Assembly (NCBI RefSeq): GCF_000263195.1
Contig: NC_018748.1
Location: forward strand, 3,038,001-3,102,000
DNA length: 64,000 nucleotides
Reading direction: 5' to 3'
Origin: Emticicia oligotrophica DSM 17448
GTDB taxonomy: Bacteria > Bacteroidota > Bacteroidia > Cytophagales > Spirosomataceae
Shown here: in pieces, positions 33,961 to 43,173 of the stretch
How positions within the stretch are numbered: position 1 is the first letter of the stretch
Layout of the letters: each line of letters begins with the position of its first letter
Program-made: the position numbers and the translations under genes
Notes under the pieces: model-generated
The model's database searches: none
Told to the model about the DNA's origin: nothing
The model's input: the letters and a program-made list of their open reading frames with translations, nothing else

Positions 33961-34050
33961 AAGTTTGACTTTAGTCTAAATATATTATTTGACTAAAGTC
34001 AAACTTGTTTTGTTTTTGCTTGATTCCGTCAGTTAAAACTTACGTCAAAG
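33961..34050. repeat. REP-like inverted repeat, second locus
   Basis: A perfect 16-bp inverted repeat (33961-33976 and 33991-34006; AAGTTTGACTTTAGTC and its complement) is followed by TCCGTCAGTTAAAACT and TACGTCAAAG (34025-34050). Both words match the stretch at 7011-7132 beside the broken IS200-like gene: 24 of 26 bases agree for the second. No transposase is present here. A mobile or recombining small repeat is the best reading. Confidence 0.55.
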
Positions 34051-34095
34051 TGCCAAATCCTGTTGATAAATTTTAATAATTCGAGATGTCTCATT

Positions 34096-35313
34096 TTACA
34101 TTCTTGCGGCAATCAAAAGGCTAAGGTCTTTGTATCTTAAATTAAATCTTTGGGCAAGTGGAAGATTAGTAAGGCTACCATTGAAGCAATATACTCCCTT
34201 GGTAAACCATTGCTTGGCAAAAATCATTTCTTCAATTCCTCCAACATTTCCTGCTTTTAACAAAAAAGGCGTAAAGACATTACTCAAAGCAATACTAGCA
34301 GTATGAGCTACTCTTGAAGCAATATTGGGTACACAATAATGGGTGATACCATATTTTTGGAAAGTAGGTTGGCCATGGGTGGTCATTTCTGAAGTTTCAA
34401 AACACCCACCTTGGTCAATCGACACATCAATGATGATAGAATTAGGTTTCATCCTTGATACCATTTCTTCGGTTACAATCATTGGTGCTACACCATCATC
34501 AGACCTCATTGCACCAATCACTACATCAGCTCTAATGAGGGCATCGGTTAAGGTATCAGAATCAATGATGGCTGTATAGATATGCTGCCCAACTGAATAT
34601 TTTAAACGTTGAAGTCGATAAATATGCTGGTCGAAAACTTTAATCTCAGCCCCAAGTCCAAGGGCGGCACGAGCGGCATATTCGCCCACAGTTCCCGCAC
34701 CAATAATGACAATTTTAGTTGGAGGTACTCCCGTAATTCCTCCTAAAATCATTCCTCTTCCATCATGGGCACTGCTTAAATATTCGGCGGCAATGAGCAT
34801 TACAGTACTTCCTGCAATTTCACTCATAGTTCTGATAATAGGGAAGTTGCCGACTTTATCTTGGATAAGTTCGAAGCCAATACCTGTGATACGTTTTTCA
34901 TTGAGGCGTTCAAAGTAATTTCGGCTAAGATTTGGTACTTTTAATGTAGAAATAATGGTCTGTCCGGGCTTTAGATAATCCATTTCAGAATCCATTAAAG
35001 GTTCTATTTTTACAATCAAATTGGCTTCATAAACTTCTTCTGGGCTGTAAACAATACGAGCACCAGCTTCGCTGTATTCAGTATCTGAAAATTTTGCTCC
35101 TTCACCAGCTCCTTTTTCAACCAATATTTCATGACCATTGCGAACTAAAAGTGCAACGGCATCAGGTGTGAGAGCAATACGGTTTTCTTGGAGTGAAATT
35201 TCTTTCGGTAAACCAATAAAAAGGTTTTTATCACTTTGTTTGACAATAGCCGGTGACTCTTGTGGATAGAGTGTAGATTGCCGTGCTAATTCCGAAATAG
35301 ATTGTCCTGTCAT
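34096..35313 (-). CDS. ald: Alanine dehydrogenase
   Basis: A 405-residue member of the alanine dehydrogenase / transhydrogenase-alpha fold family. It catalyses NAD-dependent interconversion of L-alanine and pyruvate plus ammonia. Visible features are the N-terminal substrate-site motif GLPKEISLQENRIALTPDAV with its conserved Lys and Arg, the NAD-binding GAGTVGEYAARAALGLGA Rossmann loop followed by KVFD, and the catalytic Asp/His region VSIDQGGCFET. The N-terminal ~28 residues (TGQSISELARQSTLYPQ) extend beyond well-known bacterial Ald, as is usual in Bacteroidota. It follows tsaE by 59 bp on the same strand, so the two are likely co-transcribed. Confidence 0.88.
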   Translation of the reverse strand: MTGQSISELARQSTLYPQESPAIVKQSDKNLFIGLPKEISLQENRIALTPDAVALLVRNGHEILVEKGAGEGAKFSDTEYSEAGARIVYSPEEVYEANLIVKIEPLMDSEMDYLKPGQTIISTLKVPNLSRNYFERLNEKRITGIGFELIQDKVGNFPIIRTMSEIAGSTVMLIAAEYLSSAHDGRGMILGGITGVPPTKIVIIGAGTVGEYAARAALGLGAEIKVFDQHIYRLQRLKYSVGQHIYTAIIDSDTLTDALIRADVVIGAMRSDDGVAPMIVTEEMVSRMKPNSIIIDVSIDQGGCFETSEMTTHGQPTFQKYGITHYCVPNIASRVAHTASIALSNVFTPFLLKAGNVGGIEEMIFAKQWFTKGVYCFNGSLTNLPLAQRFNLRYKDLSLLIAARM

Positions 35314-35372
35314 GCTGTTTATTTAAAATTTACGCCCAAAATTTGTCAGTCTTTTGTAAAATAATTATACAA

Positions 35373-35783
35373 CTAAGTGGTGGAAAACTCAAGATTTCTA
35401 GCCGATGAATCGGTTAGGGTAATTTTTATATTGAAACATTTTTCTGGAAGTAGTGATTCTACTTTTTCTGCCCATTCGAGTAAGCAAATATTGCCAGAAT
35501 CGAAGTATTCTTCCACACCAAAATCAAGTGCCTCGGTTTCGTTTTTGAGTCTGTAAAAATCGAAATGAAAAATGGTTTCACTATCATTGGTTTGATACTC
35601 ATTTACGATTGAAAAAGTAGGGCTTTGAATATGACCTTCTACACCAAGAGCTTTACAAACTTCTCTGATTAGAGTGGTTTTTCCTGCTCCCATTTCGCCT
35701 TCAAAAATCCAAATTCTATAATCTTTAGCGGCAGCAATTACTTGTGCTGCTATCGACGATAAATCTTCAATTTTATAAATCAT
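35373..35783 (-). CDS. tsaE: tRNA threonylcarbamoyladenosine biosynthesis ATPase TsaE
   Basis: A 136-residue P-loop ATPase needed, with TsaB, TsaD and TsaC, to make the t6A modification at position 37 of ANN-reading tRNAs. The Walker A GEMGAGKTT is at about residues 29-37, followed by QSPTFSIVNEY and HFDFYRL, the classic TsaE blocks, and a Walker B-like LLEWAEK. The frame reaches a TTG at 35813, but the ATG at 35783 gives the normal length. No other t6A gene is in the window. It is the first gene of a likely tsaE-ald transcription unit. Confidence 0.95.
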   Translation of the reverse strand: MIYKIEDLSSIAAQVIAAAKDYRIWIFEGEMGAGKTTLIREVCKALGVEGHIQSPTFSIVNEYQTNDSETIFHFDFYRLKNETEALDFGVEEYFDSGNICLLEWAEKVESLLPEKCFNIKITLTDSSARNLEFSTT

Positions 35784-36075
35784 TTTGCCCGCTTTGTTTG
35801 AATTATCTTGCAAAAATCGTATAAATACTTAAAATTATTTCAATCTGATTTTAGAAAATTCGTTTTTATAGAAAAATCAAATTTTCTTAGGCAATATATG
35901 TAGAAATCTGTTGATTTTTCGAGAACTTTGTTATTCGAATTCAAAAACACACGTGTAATTAGTCAGTAGCGATTGAATTTAGCTTTTCGAATGAAACTCT
36001 ACGAATCGCTCAAAAGCAGTTTCATTTTGCAGTGACTTAATATTTTAGCTAAACTCAAAAGAATTTTTAAGTAGA

Positions 36076-38067
36076 ATGTTCCAAGACAGAAAGCAAATCA
36101 TTCTTAGTTTTTTCTTTTTAATCTGCGGTATCTATGCATTTAGGTTATTTTACCTACAAGTAATAGATGATACCTACCAAACGATTGGCTCGACGGGGGC
36201 TTTGAAGAAGGAGGTTCAGGTTCCGCTCAGAGGGCAAATCTACGATAGAAACGGAAAACTTTTAGTGGCCAATGTAGATGTTTATGACATGTACGTTACG
36301 CCGTATAAAGTGAAACCAATGGACACAACGATGTTTTGTCGTTTGTTCAATATTACTCGTTCATATTTTGATAGCACGATGACTGCAGCTAAAAGCTATT
36401 CTCGTAACCGTGCTACTCTTTTTCTACGCCAACTTTCTAAAGAAGATTATGCTCGTGTGGCAGATGCAATGGTGAATTTCCCAGGATTTACTTTTGAGCA
36501 ATCTTTCTTCCGTACTTATCCTGCCCGCACAATGGCCAATGCTTTAGGTTATATTGGTGAAATTAGTAAAAAAGCTTACGAAGAGCAAGAAGTTGAATAT
36601 TATCGTAGTGGAGATTATATTGGCATTACTGGTCTTGAAAAAGAGTATGAAATGGAATTGCGGGGTAGGCGAGGAGTGAAATTTACGATGATGAATGTTC
36701 ACGGTGAAAATAAAGGCTCTTATTCAAATGGCGAGTTTGATACACTTGCTGTAATTGGCAAAAACTTATATACAACGGTTGATGTTGAAGTGCAACAATT
36801 GGCCGACAGTCTTTTTCAAGGAAAAACAGGCTGTGCGGTGGCTATTGAGCCAAGAAGTGGTGAAATTTTAGCCATTGGTTCATATCCTTATTACGACCCA
36901 AACATACTTTCAGGTAAACAGTTTGCCAAGAATTTTAAAGAATTATACCGAAATCCTGATAAACCACTCAATGACCGTGTAGCAACTGGTTTCTTCCGAC
37001 CAGGTTCTACTTTTAAATTAGTTCAGGCATTAGTGGCTTTACAATTAGGAGCTATTACGCCCGAAACATTCTATGTTTGTGGAAACGCTCCTGTAAAATG
37101 TCACGGACACCCATCGGGTGATTTACATAATGCCGTTCGTTTTTCGTGTAACCCTTATTTTTATCAGGTATTCAGAAAAACAATGGGTATGGCTGGCGAA
37201 ACAAATCCCTTCAAAGAAGCTCCTATTATGTTATCGAAATGGCACGAAATGGTTGCTAAGTTTGGTTACGGTCAGAAATTAGGAATTGATTTGCCTTCCG
37301 AATCATCAGGCTTACTACCAAGCGTTAAATACTATGATAAACGCTATGGTCAGTATCAGTGGAAATTCTCGAATATTTACTCATTAAGTATCGGTGAAGG
37401 TGAAGTTTCAGTGAATATGCTCAAAATGGCTAATTTGGCTGCTACGATTGCCAATCGTGGTTATTGGGTTACTCCTCACTTGGTTAGAGGTATTGGACAA
37501 AATGGGAAAGGTGTGAAACCTGAACATCGTGAAGTGCACAGAACAGATATTGATACCCGTAATTTTGAAGCTATCATTGGTGGTATGCAAGACGCAGTTG
37601 AGCGTGGTACCGTAGGTGGAGGAGCAGGTATAGTTGAAGGTATTGAAATTTGTGGTAAAACAGGTACTTCGCAAAACAAAAAAGGTAAAGATAACTCTAT
37701 TTTTATTGCATTTGCTCCACGTTATAATCCCAAAATTGCTATTGCGGTGATGGTTCAAAATGCAGGTTTTGGTGGTTCGTATGCGGCTCCAATTGCTACG
37801 TTGATGATTGAGAAGTACTTGAAACGTAAGATTGAACGTACGGCTTTGAAAGAACGCATGATGAATACTCACATCAAAACTGTGGAAGCTATGGCTGCTG
37901 GTGCTAATGCCAAACCAATTCCATCGACTACGCAAGACTCTAAAATCAATACACCTTCGAATTCGAAGCCAAATGCTCCTGTAAAGCCTGAAAAAGGTGC
38001 TACAGAAAAAGTAATCAAAACAACATTCGTAAAACCAAAAGAACAAAACGTAAATCAAACAAAATAG
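36076..38067 (+). CDS. mrdA: Penicillin-binding protein 2 (elongasome transpeptidase)
   Basis: Class B PBP that cross-links peptidoglycan during cell elongation, in the inner membrane with its catalytic domain in the periplasm. The 663-residue protein has one N-terminal span (about 8-27), the PBP dimer domain (LRGQIYDRNGKLLVANV), and a transpeptidase domain with SxxK (Ser311-Lys314 in GSTFK), SxN (Ser357-Asn359) and KTG (Lys528-Gly530). After about residue 605 a Pro/Ser/Lys-rich low-complexity tail extends to the end. The rodA gene begins one base after its stop codon, forming the usual mrdA-rodA pair. A mreBCD cluster is not visible in the window. Confidence 0.95.
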   Translation: MFQDRKQIILSFFFLICGIYAFRLFYLQVIDDTYQTIGSTGALKKEVQVPLRGQIYDRNGKLLVANVDVYDMYVTPYKVKPMDTTMFCRLFNITRSYFDSTMTAAKSYSRNRATLFLRQLSKEDYARVADAMVNFPGFTFEQSFFRTYPARTMANALGYIGEISKKAYEEQEVEYYRSGDYIGITGLEKEYEMELRGRRGVKFTMMNVHGENKGSYSNGEFDTLAVIGKNLYTTVDVEVQQLADSLFQGKTGCAVAIEPRSGEILAIGSYPYYDPNILSGKQFAKNFKELYRNPDKPLNDRVATGFFRPGSTFKLVQALVALQLGAITPETFYVCGNAPVKCHGHPSGDLHNAVRFSCNPYFYQVFRKTMGMAGETNPFKEAPIMLSKWHEMVAKFGYGQKLGIDLPSESSGLLPSVKYYDKRYGQYQWKFSNIYSLSIGEGEVSVNMLKMANLAATIANRGYWVTPHLVRGIGQNGKGVKPEHREVHRTDIDTRNFEAIIGGMQDAVERGTVGGGAGIVEGIEICGKTGTSQNKKGKDNSIFIAFAPRYNPKIAIAVMVQNAGFGGSYAAPIATLMIEKYLKRKIERTALKERMMNTHIKTVEAMAAGANAKPIPSTTQDSKINTPSNSKPNAPVKPEKGATEKVIKTTFVKPKEQNVNQTK

Positions 38068-38068
38068 T

Positions 38069-39346
38069 ATGGCACGTGATATAGATATTAGAGAAGGAAT
38101 TGATTGGACAACCGTTTGGCTTTATGCTTTATTGGTTATTTTTGGGTGGTTGAATATTTATGCAGCGGTTTATAATCCTGAAAATCCGATAACCATTTTT
38201 TCTACGTCTCATAATGCTGGAAAACAGTTGTTGTTTATTGCATCAACGTTTATTCTAATTTTAATTATACTATTCGTAGATTATAAGGTTTATGATTCAT
38301 TTGCCTATATATTTTACGGATTTATTATACTCTTGCTGTTTGCAACCATCTTTTTGGCAACTGAAATTAAAGGCTCTAGGTCTTGGATTAAATTAGGAAG
38401 TACTTTTTCTTTACAACCCGCCGAGTTTTCGAAAATCTTTACGGCACTTGCAATATCAAGATATTTAAGTACTCAGGGGGTTAATATTACGAAAGTACGA
38501 GATGCCATTGTGGCAGGTTTGATTGTTTTTGTGCCGCCGATCATTATTATTCTTCAAAAGGAAACAGGTTCAGCTCTTACTTTTGCTGCGTTTATTGCCG
38601 TTTTTTACCGTGAAGGTTTACCGGGTATTTATCCCGCCTTAGGCATCGCTTTGGTTATTTTATTTGTACTAGTACTATTCTTTAATAAATTCTACGTAGT
38701 TGCAGGTTTGGCCGTAGCGTGTGGGTTATTTTGGTATTTCTTCTTGAAGCGTTATGAACGTACACGTCAAAATCTTATGCGTTTGATTGGTGTTTTTGTT
38801 ATTGCTTCTGCTTTTGTTTTTGGTGTTAAATTCTTTACTACTAGTGTTTTACAACCACACCAACAGAAGCGTATTCAGGTATTGGTGAATCCAGATTCTG
38901 ACCCGCTTGGGGCTGGCTGGAACGTAACGCAATCAAGGGTAGCGATTAGTTCGGGAGGTGTTATTGGTAAAGGTTATTTACAAGGAACACAAACAAAGTT
39001 TGATTTCGTACCTGAACAATCGACTGACTTTATTTTTTGTACGGTTGGAGAAGAATGGGGGTTTGTTGGTAGTGTAATTGTTATTCTTCTTTTTGCAGCT
39101 TTGTTGAATCGACTTATCAATTTAGCTGAAAAACAGCGAAGTAAATTTTCGAGAATTTATGGTTATTGTGTCGCTAGTATTCTCTTCTTCCATTTATTTG
39201 TCAATATCGGAATGACTATTGGCTTAATGCCTGTAATTGGTATTCCATTACCATTTTTGAGTTATGGTGGTTCTTCGCTTTGGTCATTTACTATTTTATT
39301 GTTTATCTTCTTGAAACTTGATGCTCATAGAAGTTATAAAGTTTAA
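38069..39346 (+). CDS. rodA: Peptidoglycan glycosyltransferase RodA (SEDS family)
   Basis: A 425-residue SEDS protein with about 10 membrane spans that polymerises lipid II into glycan strands together with PBP2. Family motifs include SWIKLGSTFSLQPAEFSKI, the ETGSALTFAA block, the periplasmic loop VPEQSTDFIFCTVGEEWGF with its conserved acidic residues, and the C-terminal GIPLPFLSYGGSSLW. It starts 1 bp after mrdA, so translation is coupled. It is somewhat longer than the enterobacterial protein (about 370 residues), with an extra loop around residues 205-280 that is common in Bacteroidota. Confidence 0.95.
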   Translation: MARDIDIREGIDWTTVWLYALLVIFGWLNIYAAVYNPENPITIFSTSHNAGKQLLFIASTFILILIILFVDYKVYDSFAYIFYGFIILLLFATIFLATEIKGSRSWIKLGSTFSLQPAEFSKIFTALAISRYLSTQGVNITKVRDAIVAGLIVFVPPIIIILQKETGSALTFAAFIAVFYREGLPGIYPALGIALVILFVLVLFFNKFYVVAGLAVACGLFWYFFLKRYERTRQNLMRLIGVFVIASAFVFGVKFFTTSVLQPHQQKRIQVLVNPDSDPLGAGWNVTQSRVAISSGGVIGKGYLQGTQTKFDFVPEQSTDFIFCTVGEEWGFVGSVIVILLFAALLNRLINLAEKQRSKFSRIYGYCVASILFFHLFVNIGMTIGLMPVIGIPLPFLSYGGSSLWSFTILLFIFLKLDAHRSYKV

Positions 39347-39488
39347 AGTGTAAAGATTTAGTGATTTATGATGGAATGTAATTCATCAGAGTAAAATTTT
39401 GAGATGAAATAAAATTTCATTTATTTGCTCATAGATGCTTGAAATTCAGTAAATCCCTATTTTATCAAAACTAAACCAACATTATTTT

Positions 39489-40211
39489 ATGGCAAATCCA
39501 GCATTTTCAGAAAAGACATTTACTAATATTGACTATTCTTTTGACCGCCAAGAGGTAATGACCGTTGAGTCAACTCTTACAAAGGTTGGTATTTTACTAG
39601 CGATTCTCGGAGCTTCATCGGCTGTTTCTTGGATAGGCCTTATGCAAGGATGGAGTATTGCACCTATGCTTATTCCTGCAGGTTGCATTGGGGGGCTTCT
39701 ATGTGCAATTGTATTAGCGTTTAAGAAAGAGTGGGCACCTCAATTAGCACCTACCTATGCTCTGCTAGAAGGCTTGGCAATCGGAGCTATTTCTGCCATA
39801 TTTCAAGAGTTTGCATTAATTGCCGCTGGGTTGACTTTTGGGGTAGTATTTGTGATGTGGTTTTTATATAAAACTAAAATCTTACAGGCTACACAAGGTT
39901 TTATTTTTGGTGTTGCGGCTGCTACTGGTGCAGTTTTTCTCTTATATATGCTTACTTGGATTTTAGATATGTTTGGGGTAGCTATACCATATATTCATGA
40001 AGGAGGCTTAATTGGAATCATTTTTTCATTGATAGTTATTACTATTGCAGCCATGAATCTCATTATTGATTTTCATTTGATTGAAAAAGGTGCTGAAATG
40101 CAAGCACCAAAATTCATGGAATGGTATGCCGCATTTGGCCTAATGGTTACGATTATTTGGTTATATTTAGAAATTTTGAAGCTTTTATTGAAGTTAGCTT
40201 CACGTAAGTAA
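39489..40211 (+). CDS. Bax inhibitor-1/YccA-like membrane protein
   Basis: A 240-residue protein with about seven membrane spans after a ~30-residue soluble N-terminus (ANPAFSEKTFTNIDY). Its sequence matches the Bax1-I/YccA (TMBIM) superfamily, especially the 'Bax inhibitor-1/YccA family' set typical of Bacteroidota and Actinomycetota: YALLEGLAIGAISAIFQEF, LYMLTWILDMFG, and the C-terminal MNLIIDFHLIEKGAEMQAPKF with paired acidic residues that gate pH-dependent ion leak in homologues. Role in bacteria is uncertain; interaction with the FtsH protease is known for YccA. It lies 142 bp after rodA and ends at a strong bidirectional terminator. Confidence 0.9.
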   Translation: MANPAFSEKTFTNIDYSFDRQEVMTVESTLTKVGILLAILGASSAVSWIGLMQGWSIAPMLIPAGCIGGLLCAIVLAFKKEWAPQLAPTYALLEGLAIGAISAIFQEFALIAAGLTFGVVFVMWFLYKTKILQATQGFIFGVAAATGAVFLLYMLTWILDMFGVAIPYIHEGGLIGIIFSLIVITIAAMNLIIDFHLIEKGAEMQAPKFMEWYAAFGLMVTIIWLYLEILKLLLKLASRK

Positions 40212-40218
40212 GATATAA

Positions 40219-40250
40219 AAAAATCCCCGCACTTAGCGGGGATTTTCTAT
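40219..40250. terminator. Bidirectional terminator between convergent genes
   Basis: AAAATCCCCGC pairs with GCGGGGATTTT around a 5-nt loop, with A and T runs on both sides, between the stop codons of the YccA-like gene and the leftward gene at 40253. Confidence 0.9.
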
Positions 40251-40252
40251 TT

Positions 40253-40618
40253 TTAAGGCTGTTTCTCTGCTTCAATAATATTGCCTTGTATTGAGAGTTT
40301 GACTTTTACAACATTCTTATTTTCATTTCTAATAAATTCTACAGTACCGCCATAACCTAGTACTTCAAATATCTCAACTTCTTTTGTAGGTGCTAGTTCT
40401 GCCGAGCCTTGTCCAACAGCTTCACCGAATAATTTGCCGTTTTGAATACTAACGATTAATTCTTCAAAAGGTCCTTCTTTTACCTTATATTTACCAACGT
40501 AGGCTTTTGCCGCAACGGTATCAATGGCAGCGACAGGTGTTGTAGATGTACTTTGTGCTACAGTTTCAAAGCTACATGCAAAAATGCCTAAGATTACGAA
40601 TAGTGCAATTTTCTTCAT
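40253..40618 (-). CDS. Small exported protein (DUF3471-like fold)
   Basis: A 121-residue protein with a signal peptide (KKIALFVILGIFACSFETVAQ). After a short T/A-rich linker, the C-terminal ~80 residues (YVGKYKVKEGPFEELIVSIQNGKLFGEAVGQG and on) resemble the small beta domain (DUF3471-like) found at the end of some beta-lactamase-related proteins, here on its own. A cysteine in the signal region does not form a convincing lipobox. It is a single gene, probably periplasmic, of unknown function. Confidence 0.7.
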   Translation of the reverse strand: MKKIALFVILGIFACSFETVAQSTSTTPVAAIDTVAAKAYVGKYKVKEGPFEELIVSIQNGKLFGEAVGQGSAELAPTKEVEIFEVLGYGGTVEFIRNENKNVVKVKLSIQGNIIEAEKQP

Positions 40619-40844
40619 TATTATTTAATTTAATTGAAAGTTATTTTATCTTAGATAATTTGTTTTATCTAAATTATGCATCGGTAAATATAATTATTTT
40701 AATAATCTTTTTGAAAATAATTTGATGAATGGTTAATTAAGCTAGAAATGAGATAAAACTTGATAATATGCTTCTTACCCTATGATGTTTATCATGTATG
40801 ACAAGCACTGAAAACTGTTTTTTTGCACCCAAAAATCGAATCTT

Positions 40845-42131
40845 ATGCATATCACAACTGCCGACGAAGCTCTTAAATTTGTTAAATCAGGAGATAAAAT
40901 TTTTATTCATAGTGTAGCTGCCGTACCACATCATTTAGTTAGAGCCTTAGTGGCAAGAGTTAATGAAATTAAAGGTATTGAAATCTATCACTTGCATACA
41001 GAGGGTGAAGCACCTTATACCGAGCCACAATACGCCGAAAACTTTCACACCAATGCTTTCTTTATAGCTAAAAATACCAGAACCGCCATTGCAGAAGGGC
41101 GTGGTAGCTACATACCTGTTTTCTTATCTGAAATACCGAGATTGTTTACCCAAAACATCATTAAATTAAATATTGCTCTCATTTCGGTTTCTACACCTGA
41201 TAAAAGTGGTTTTTGTTCATTGGGTACTTCGGTAGATGCTACCATTGCTGCGATTGACTCCGCAGATATTGTGATTGCACAAATTAACAAAAATGTGCCT
41301 CGTACGCTGGGTGATGCCCAAGTTCATACAAGTCGAATTCATTATTTTGTGCCATTTGATGAGCCTCTGCACGAAGTTTCTTGGGGTGAATCAACGCCTG
41401 AGCATAAAAAGATTGGTCAACATGTTGCATCATTAGTTGACGATGGAGCAACGCTTCAAATGGGTATTGGAAGTATTCCTAATGCGGTATTAGCTGCTTT
41501 AGAAGAGCACAAAGATTTAGGGATTCATACAGAAATGTTTTCTGATGGGATAATTCCATTGGTTGAAAAAGGGGTGATTACAGGTAAATTTAAAAAGCGG
41601 AATAGAGGTAAAATTGTTTCTACTTTTATGTGTGGTTCAAGAAAATTGTATGATTTTGTTGATGATAATCCCCTCGTAACAATGATGCGTGTTGATTATG
41701 TGAATGATACTTCTATTATTCGCCAAAATCCTAAAGTTACTGCAATTAATAGTGCCATTGAGATTGATATTACAGGGCAAGTTTGTGCTGATAGTATTGG
41801 TTATAGTATGTATTCTGGAGTTGGTGGTCAAATGGATTTTATTAGAGGTGCTGCCCTTTCTGAAGGCGGAAAGCCCATAATTGCTCTAAATGCAACTACT
41901 GCAAAAGGTTTGTCAAAAATCGTTTCTCATTTAAAAGAAGGTGCAGGGGTAGTAACTACTCGTGCTCATGTACATTATGTGGTGACTGAATTTGGAATTG
42001 CCTATTTATTTGGGAAAAATTTGGTTGAAAGAGCTAGAGAATTAATTAAAATTGCTCATCCTGCTCACCAAGAAACATTGGCTCGTGAGGCCTACGAACG
42101 TTTTAAACATTATAGTTCAGCAATGTTTTAA
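40845..42131 (+). CDS. Acetyl-CoA hydrolase/CoA-transferase family protein
   Basis: A 428-residue member of the acetyl-CoA hydrolase/transferase family, closest in appearance to 4-hydroxybutyrate CoA-transferases. Features include the N-terminal half (DEALKFVKSGDKIFIHSVAAVPH), the CoA-binding glycine-rich GIGSIPNAVLAALEEH, the active-site-proximal TEMFSDGIIPLVEKG and the C-terminal GVGGQMDFIRGA plus VTTRAHVHYVVTEFGIAYL. A catalytic glutamate forming the CoA thioester is expected in the TE(M)FSDG region. It moves CoA between acetate and short-chain acids. It is a single gene; IS copy 2 lies 68 bp downstream. Confidence 0.88.
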   Translation: MHITTADEALKFVKSGDKIFIHSVAAVPHHLVRALVARVNEIKGIEIYHLHTEGEAPYTEPQYAENFHTNAFFIAKNTRTAIAEGRGSYIPVFLSEIPRLFTQNIIKLNIALISVSTPDKSGFCSLGTSVDATIAAIDSADIVIAQINKNVPRTLGDAQVHTSRIHYFVPFDEPLHEVSWGESTPEHKKIGQHVASLVDDGATLQMGIGSIPNAVLAALEEHKDLGIHTEMFSDGIIPLVEKGVITGKFKKRNRGKIVSTFMCGSRKLYDFVDDNPLVTMMRVDYVNDTSIIRQNPKVTAINSAIEIDITGQVCADSIGYSMYSGVGGQMDFIRGAALSEGGKPIIALNATTAKGLSKIVSHLKEGAGVVTTRAHVHYVVTEFGIAYLFGKNLVERARELIKIAHPAHQETLAREAYERFKHYSSAMF

Positions 42132-42199
42132 AGAAAAAAATAACTACACATTGATTAGTATTTAGATAAAATAACTACCAATATTTGTTTTTATAAATA

Positions 42200-43122
42200 G
42201 AACTTGTTTAGGATTAACTTTTATATTTAATTTTTCGTAAAAAACGAACTGAGAATGCCAATAAATTTAAAGCCACCCAGTTAATTGCTTTCGTTTCAAA
42301 CCTGACAAGTAATGCTTTGAAACTATCCATCCAAGCATTAGCGTGCTCAATGAGTACTCGTCGTTTGTATAACTCTTCATCAAAATGCTGATATTCAGTA
42401 GATTGATTTTCTATTTTGTTATTTCGAGAATTAACATCAATATTGGCTTCAATTTCTTTATTTTTACAAATTTGACGAAATTCTTTGCTATCGAATCCAG
42501 CATCAGCATTTAGAAAAAGGCCTCTGAGATTAATTCCTGCTTTTATGAGCATTTGACACAGTTCTTCAAAGAGTTCCTGAATATTATAAAGGTCGTTGTG
42601 TTTTCCTTCTTGTGGGCTGGCACATGCCAACATTTGTCCCTGATTATCAGCTAAAAAGAGCAAATTAGTTGTTTTTGATGCTTTTCGACCTTGATACCCA
42701 ACAGCTTCACCTCCACGTTTGGCAAGTGTATGACTACCATCAAGTTGGATACAAGATAAGTCTAAATATGAATAGTTTGATGCTAAAATATTTATCCAAA
42801 CTTTTGTCCAAGAGCCGTCCTTGACCCATTCATTAAAGTGATAATAGACTCCTTGCCATGTTAAAACCTTATTATTAAAAAATTGCTTTACTGGCAGTTG
42901 ACGCCATTGACAACCTGTTTTCAAACGATATAAAATTGCTGAAACAATAGCTGTCAACTGTTCTATTTCACACTCTTTTCCACGTAAACCAATACTTAAA
43001 TTTGGTAATATATATTGTTCAATCGTATTTTTACTCAAGATTTCCACTGTAGGTCTTTTTGATGATTCGCACCACAAAATTCAACCTATTTTGGGAATCT
43101 TTTTATAATACTAAACAACCTC
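42200..43122 (-). mobile_element. IS5-family insertion sequence, copy 2 (923 bp), in the metF promoter
   Basis: Appears identical by eye to the element at 25515-26437, with the same 17-bp terminal repeats. A 3-bp duplication ATA flanks it (42197-42199 and 43123-43125). The insertion point lies between TTTG (42184-42187) and TATTTTTG (43133-43140). Removing the element and one ATA leaves exactly 19 nt between the two boxes, the Bacteroidota optimum, so the IS split the metF promoter. Confidence 0.94.
42214..43077 (-). CDS. IS5-family DDE transposase, copy 2
   Basis: A 287-residue transposase with the same predicted sequence as copy 1, including the catalytic IQLDGSH, FLNADAGFD and RRVLIEHANAWMD elements. 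It is oriented leftward, away from metF, so it supplies no direct read-through into metF from its own promoter. It should be able to mobilise both copies. Identity between copies means either very recent transposition or gene conversion. Confidence 0.93.
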   Translation of the reverse strand: MWCESSKRPTVEILSKNTIEQYILPNLSIGLRGKECEIEQLTAIVSAILYRLKTGCQWRQLPVKQFFNNKVLTWQGVYYHFNEWVKDGSWTKVWINILASNYSYLDLSCIQLDGSHTLAKRGGEAVGYQGRKASKTTNLLFLADNQGQMLACASPQEGKHNDLYNIQELFEELCQMLIKAGINLRGLFLNADAGFDSKEFRQICKNKEIEANIDVNSRNNKIENQSTEYQHFDEELYKRRVLIEHANAWMDSFKALLVRFETKAINWVALNLLAFSVRFLRKIKYKS

Positions 43123-43132
43123 ATAATATATC

Positions 43133-43140
43133 TATTTTTG
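43133..43140 (+). promoter_or_regulatory. -7 box of metF, separated from its -33 box by the IS
   Basis: TATTTTTG matches TAnnTTTG exactly, 33 bp before the metF ATG. Its natural -33 partner TTTG is now at 42184-42187, on the other side of the IS. The IS right end provides no TTG 18-20 nt upstream. Confidence 0.6.
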
Positions 43141-43173
43141 TCGAAAAATAAGGATAAAACAATCTTTTATAAA

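Noticed and set aside
37408-38058. A 216-codon frame opposite mrdA
   Set aside because: Rich in His, Cys, Phe and Arg with no recognisable domain, and fully antisense to a confident gene.
43126-43173. A SAM or other riboswitch in front of metF
   Set aside because: Only about 50 bp separate the IS from the ATG, too short, and no riboswitch core is visible.
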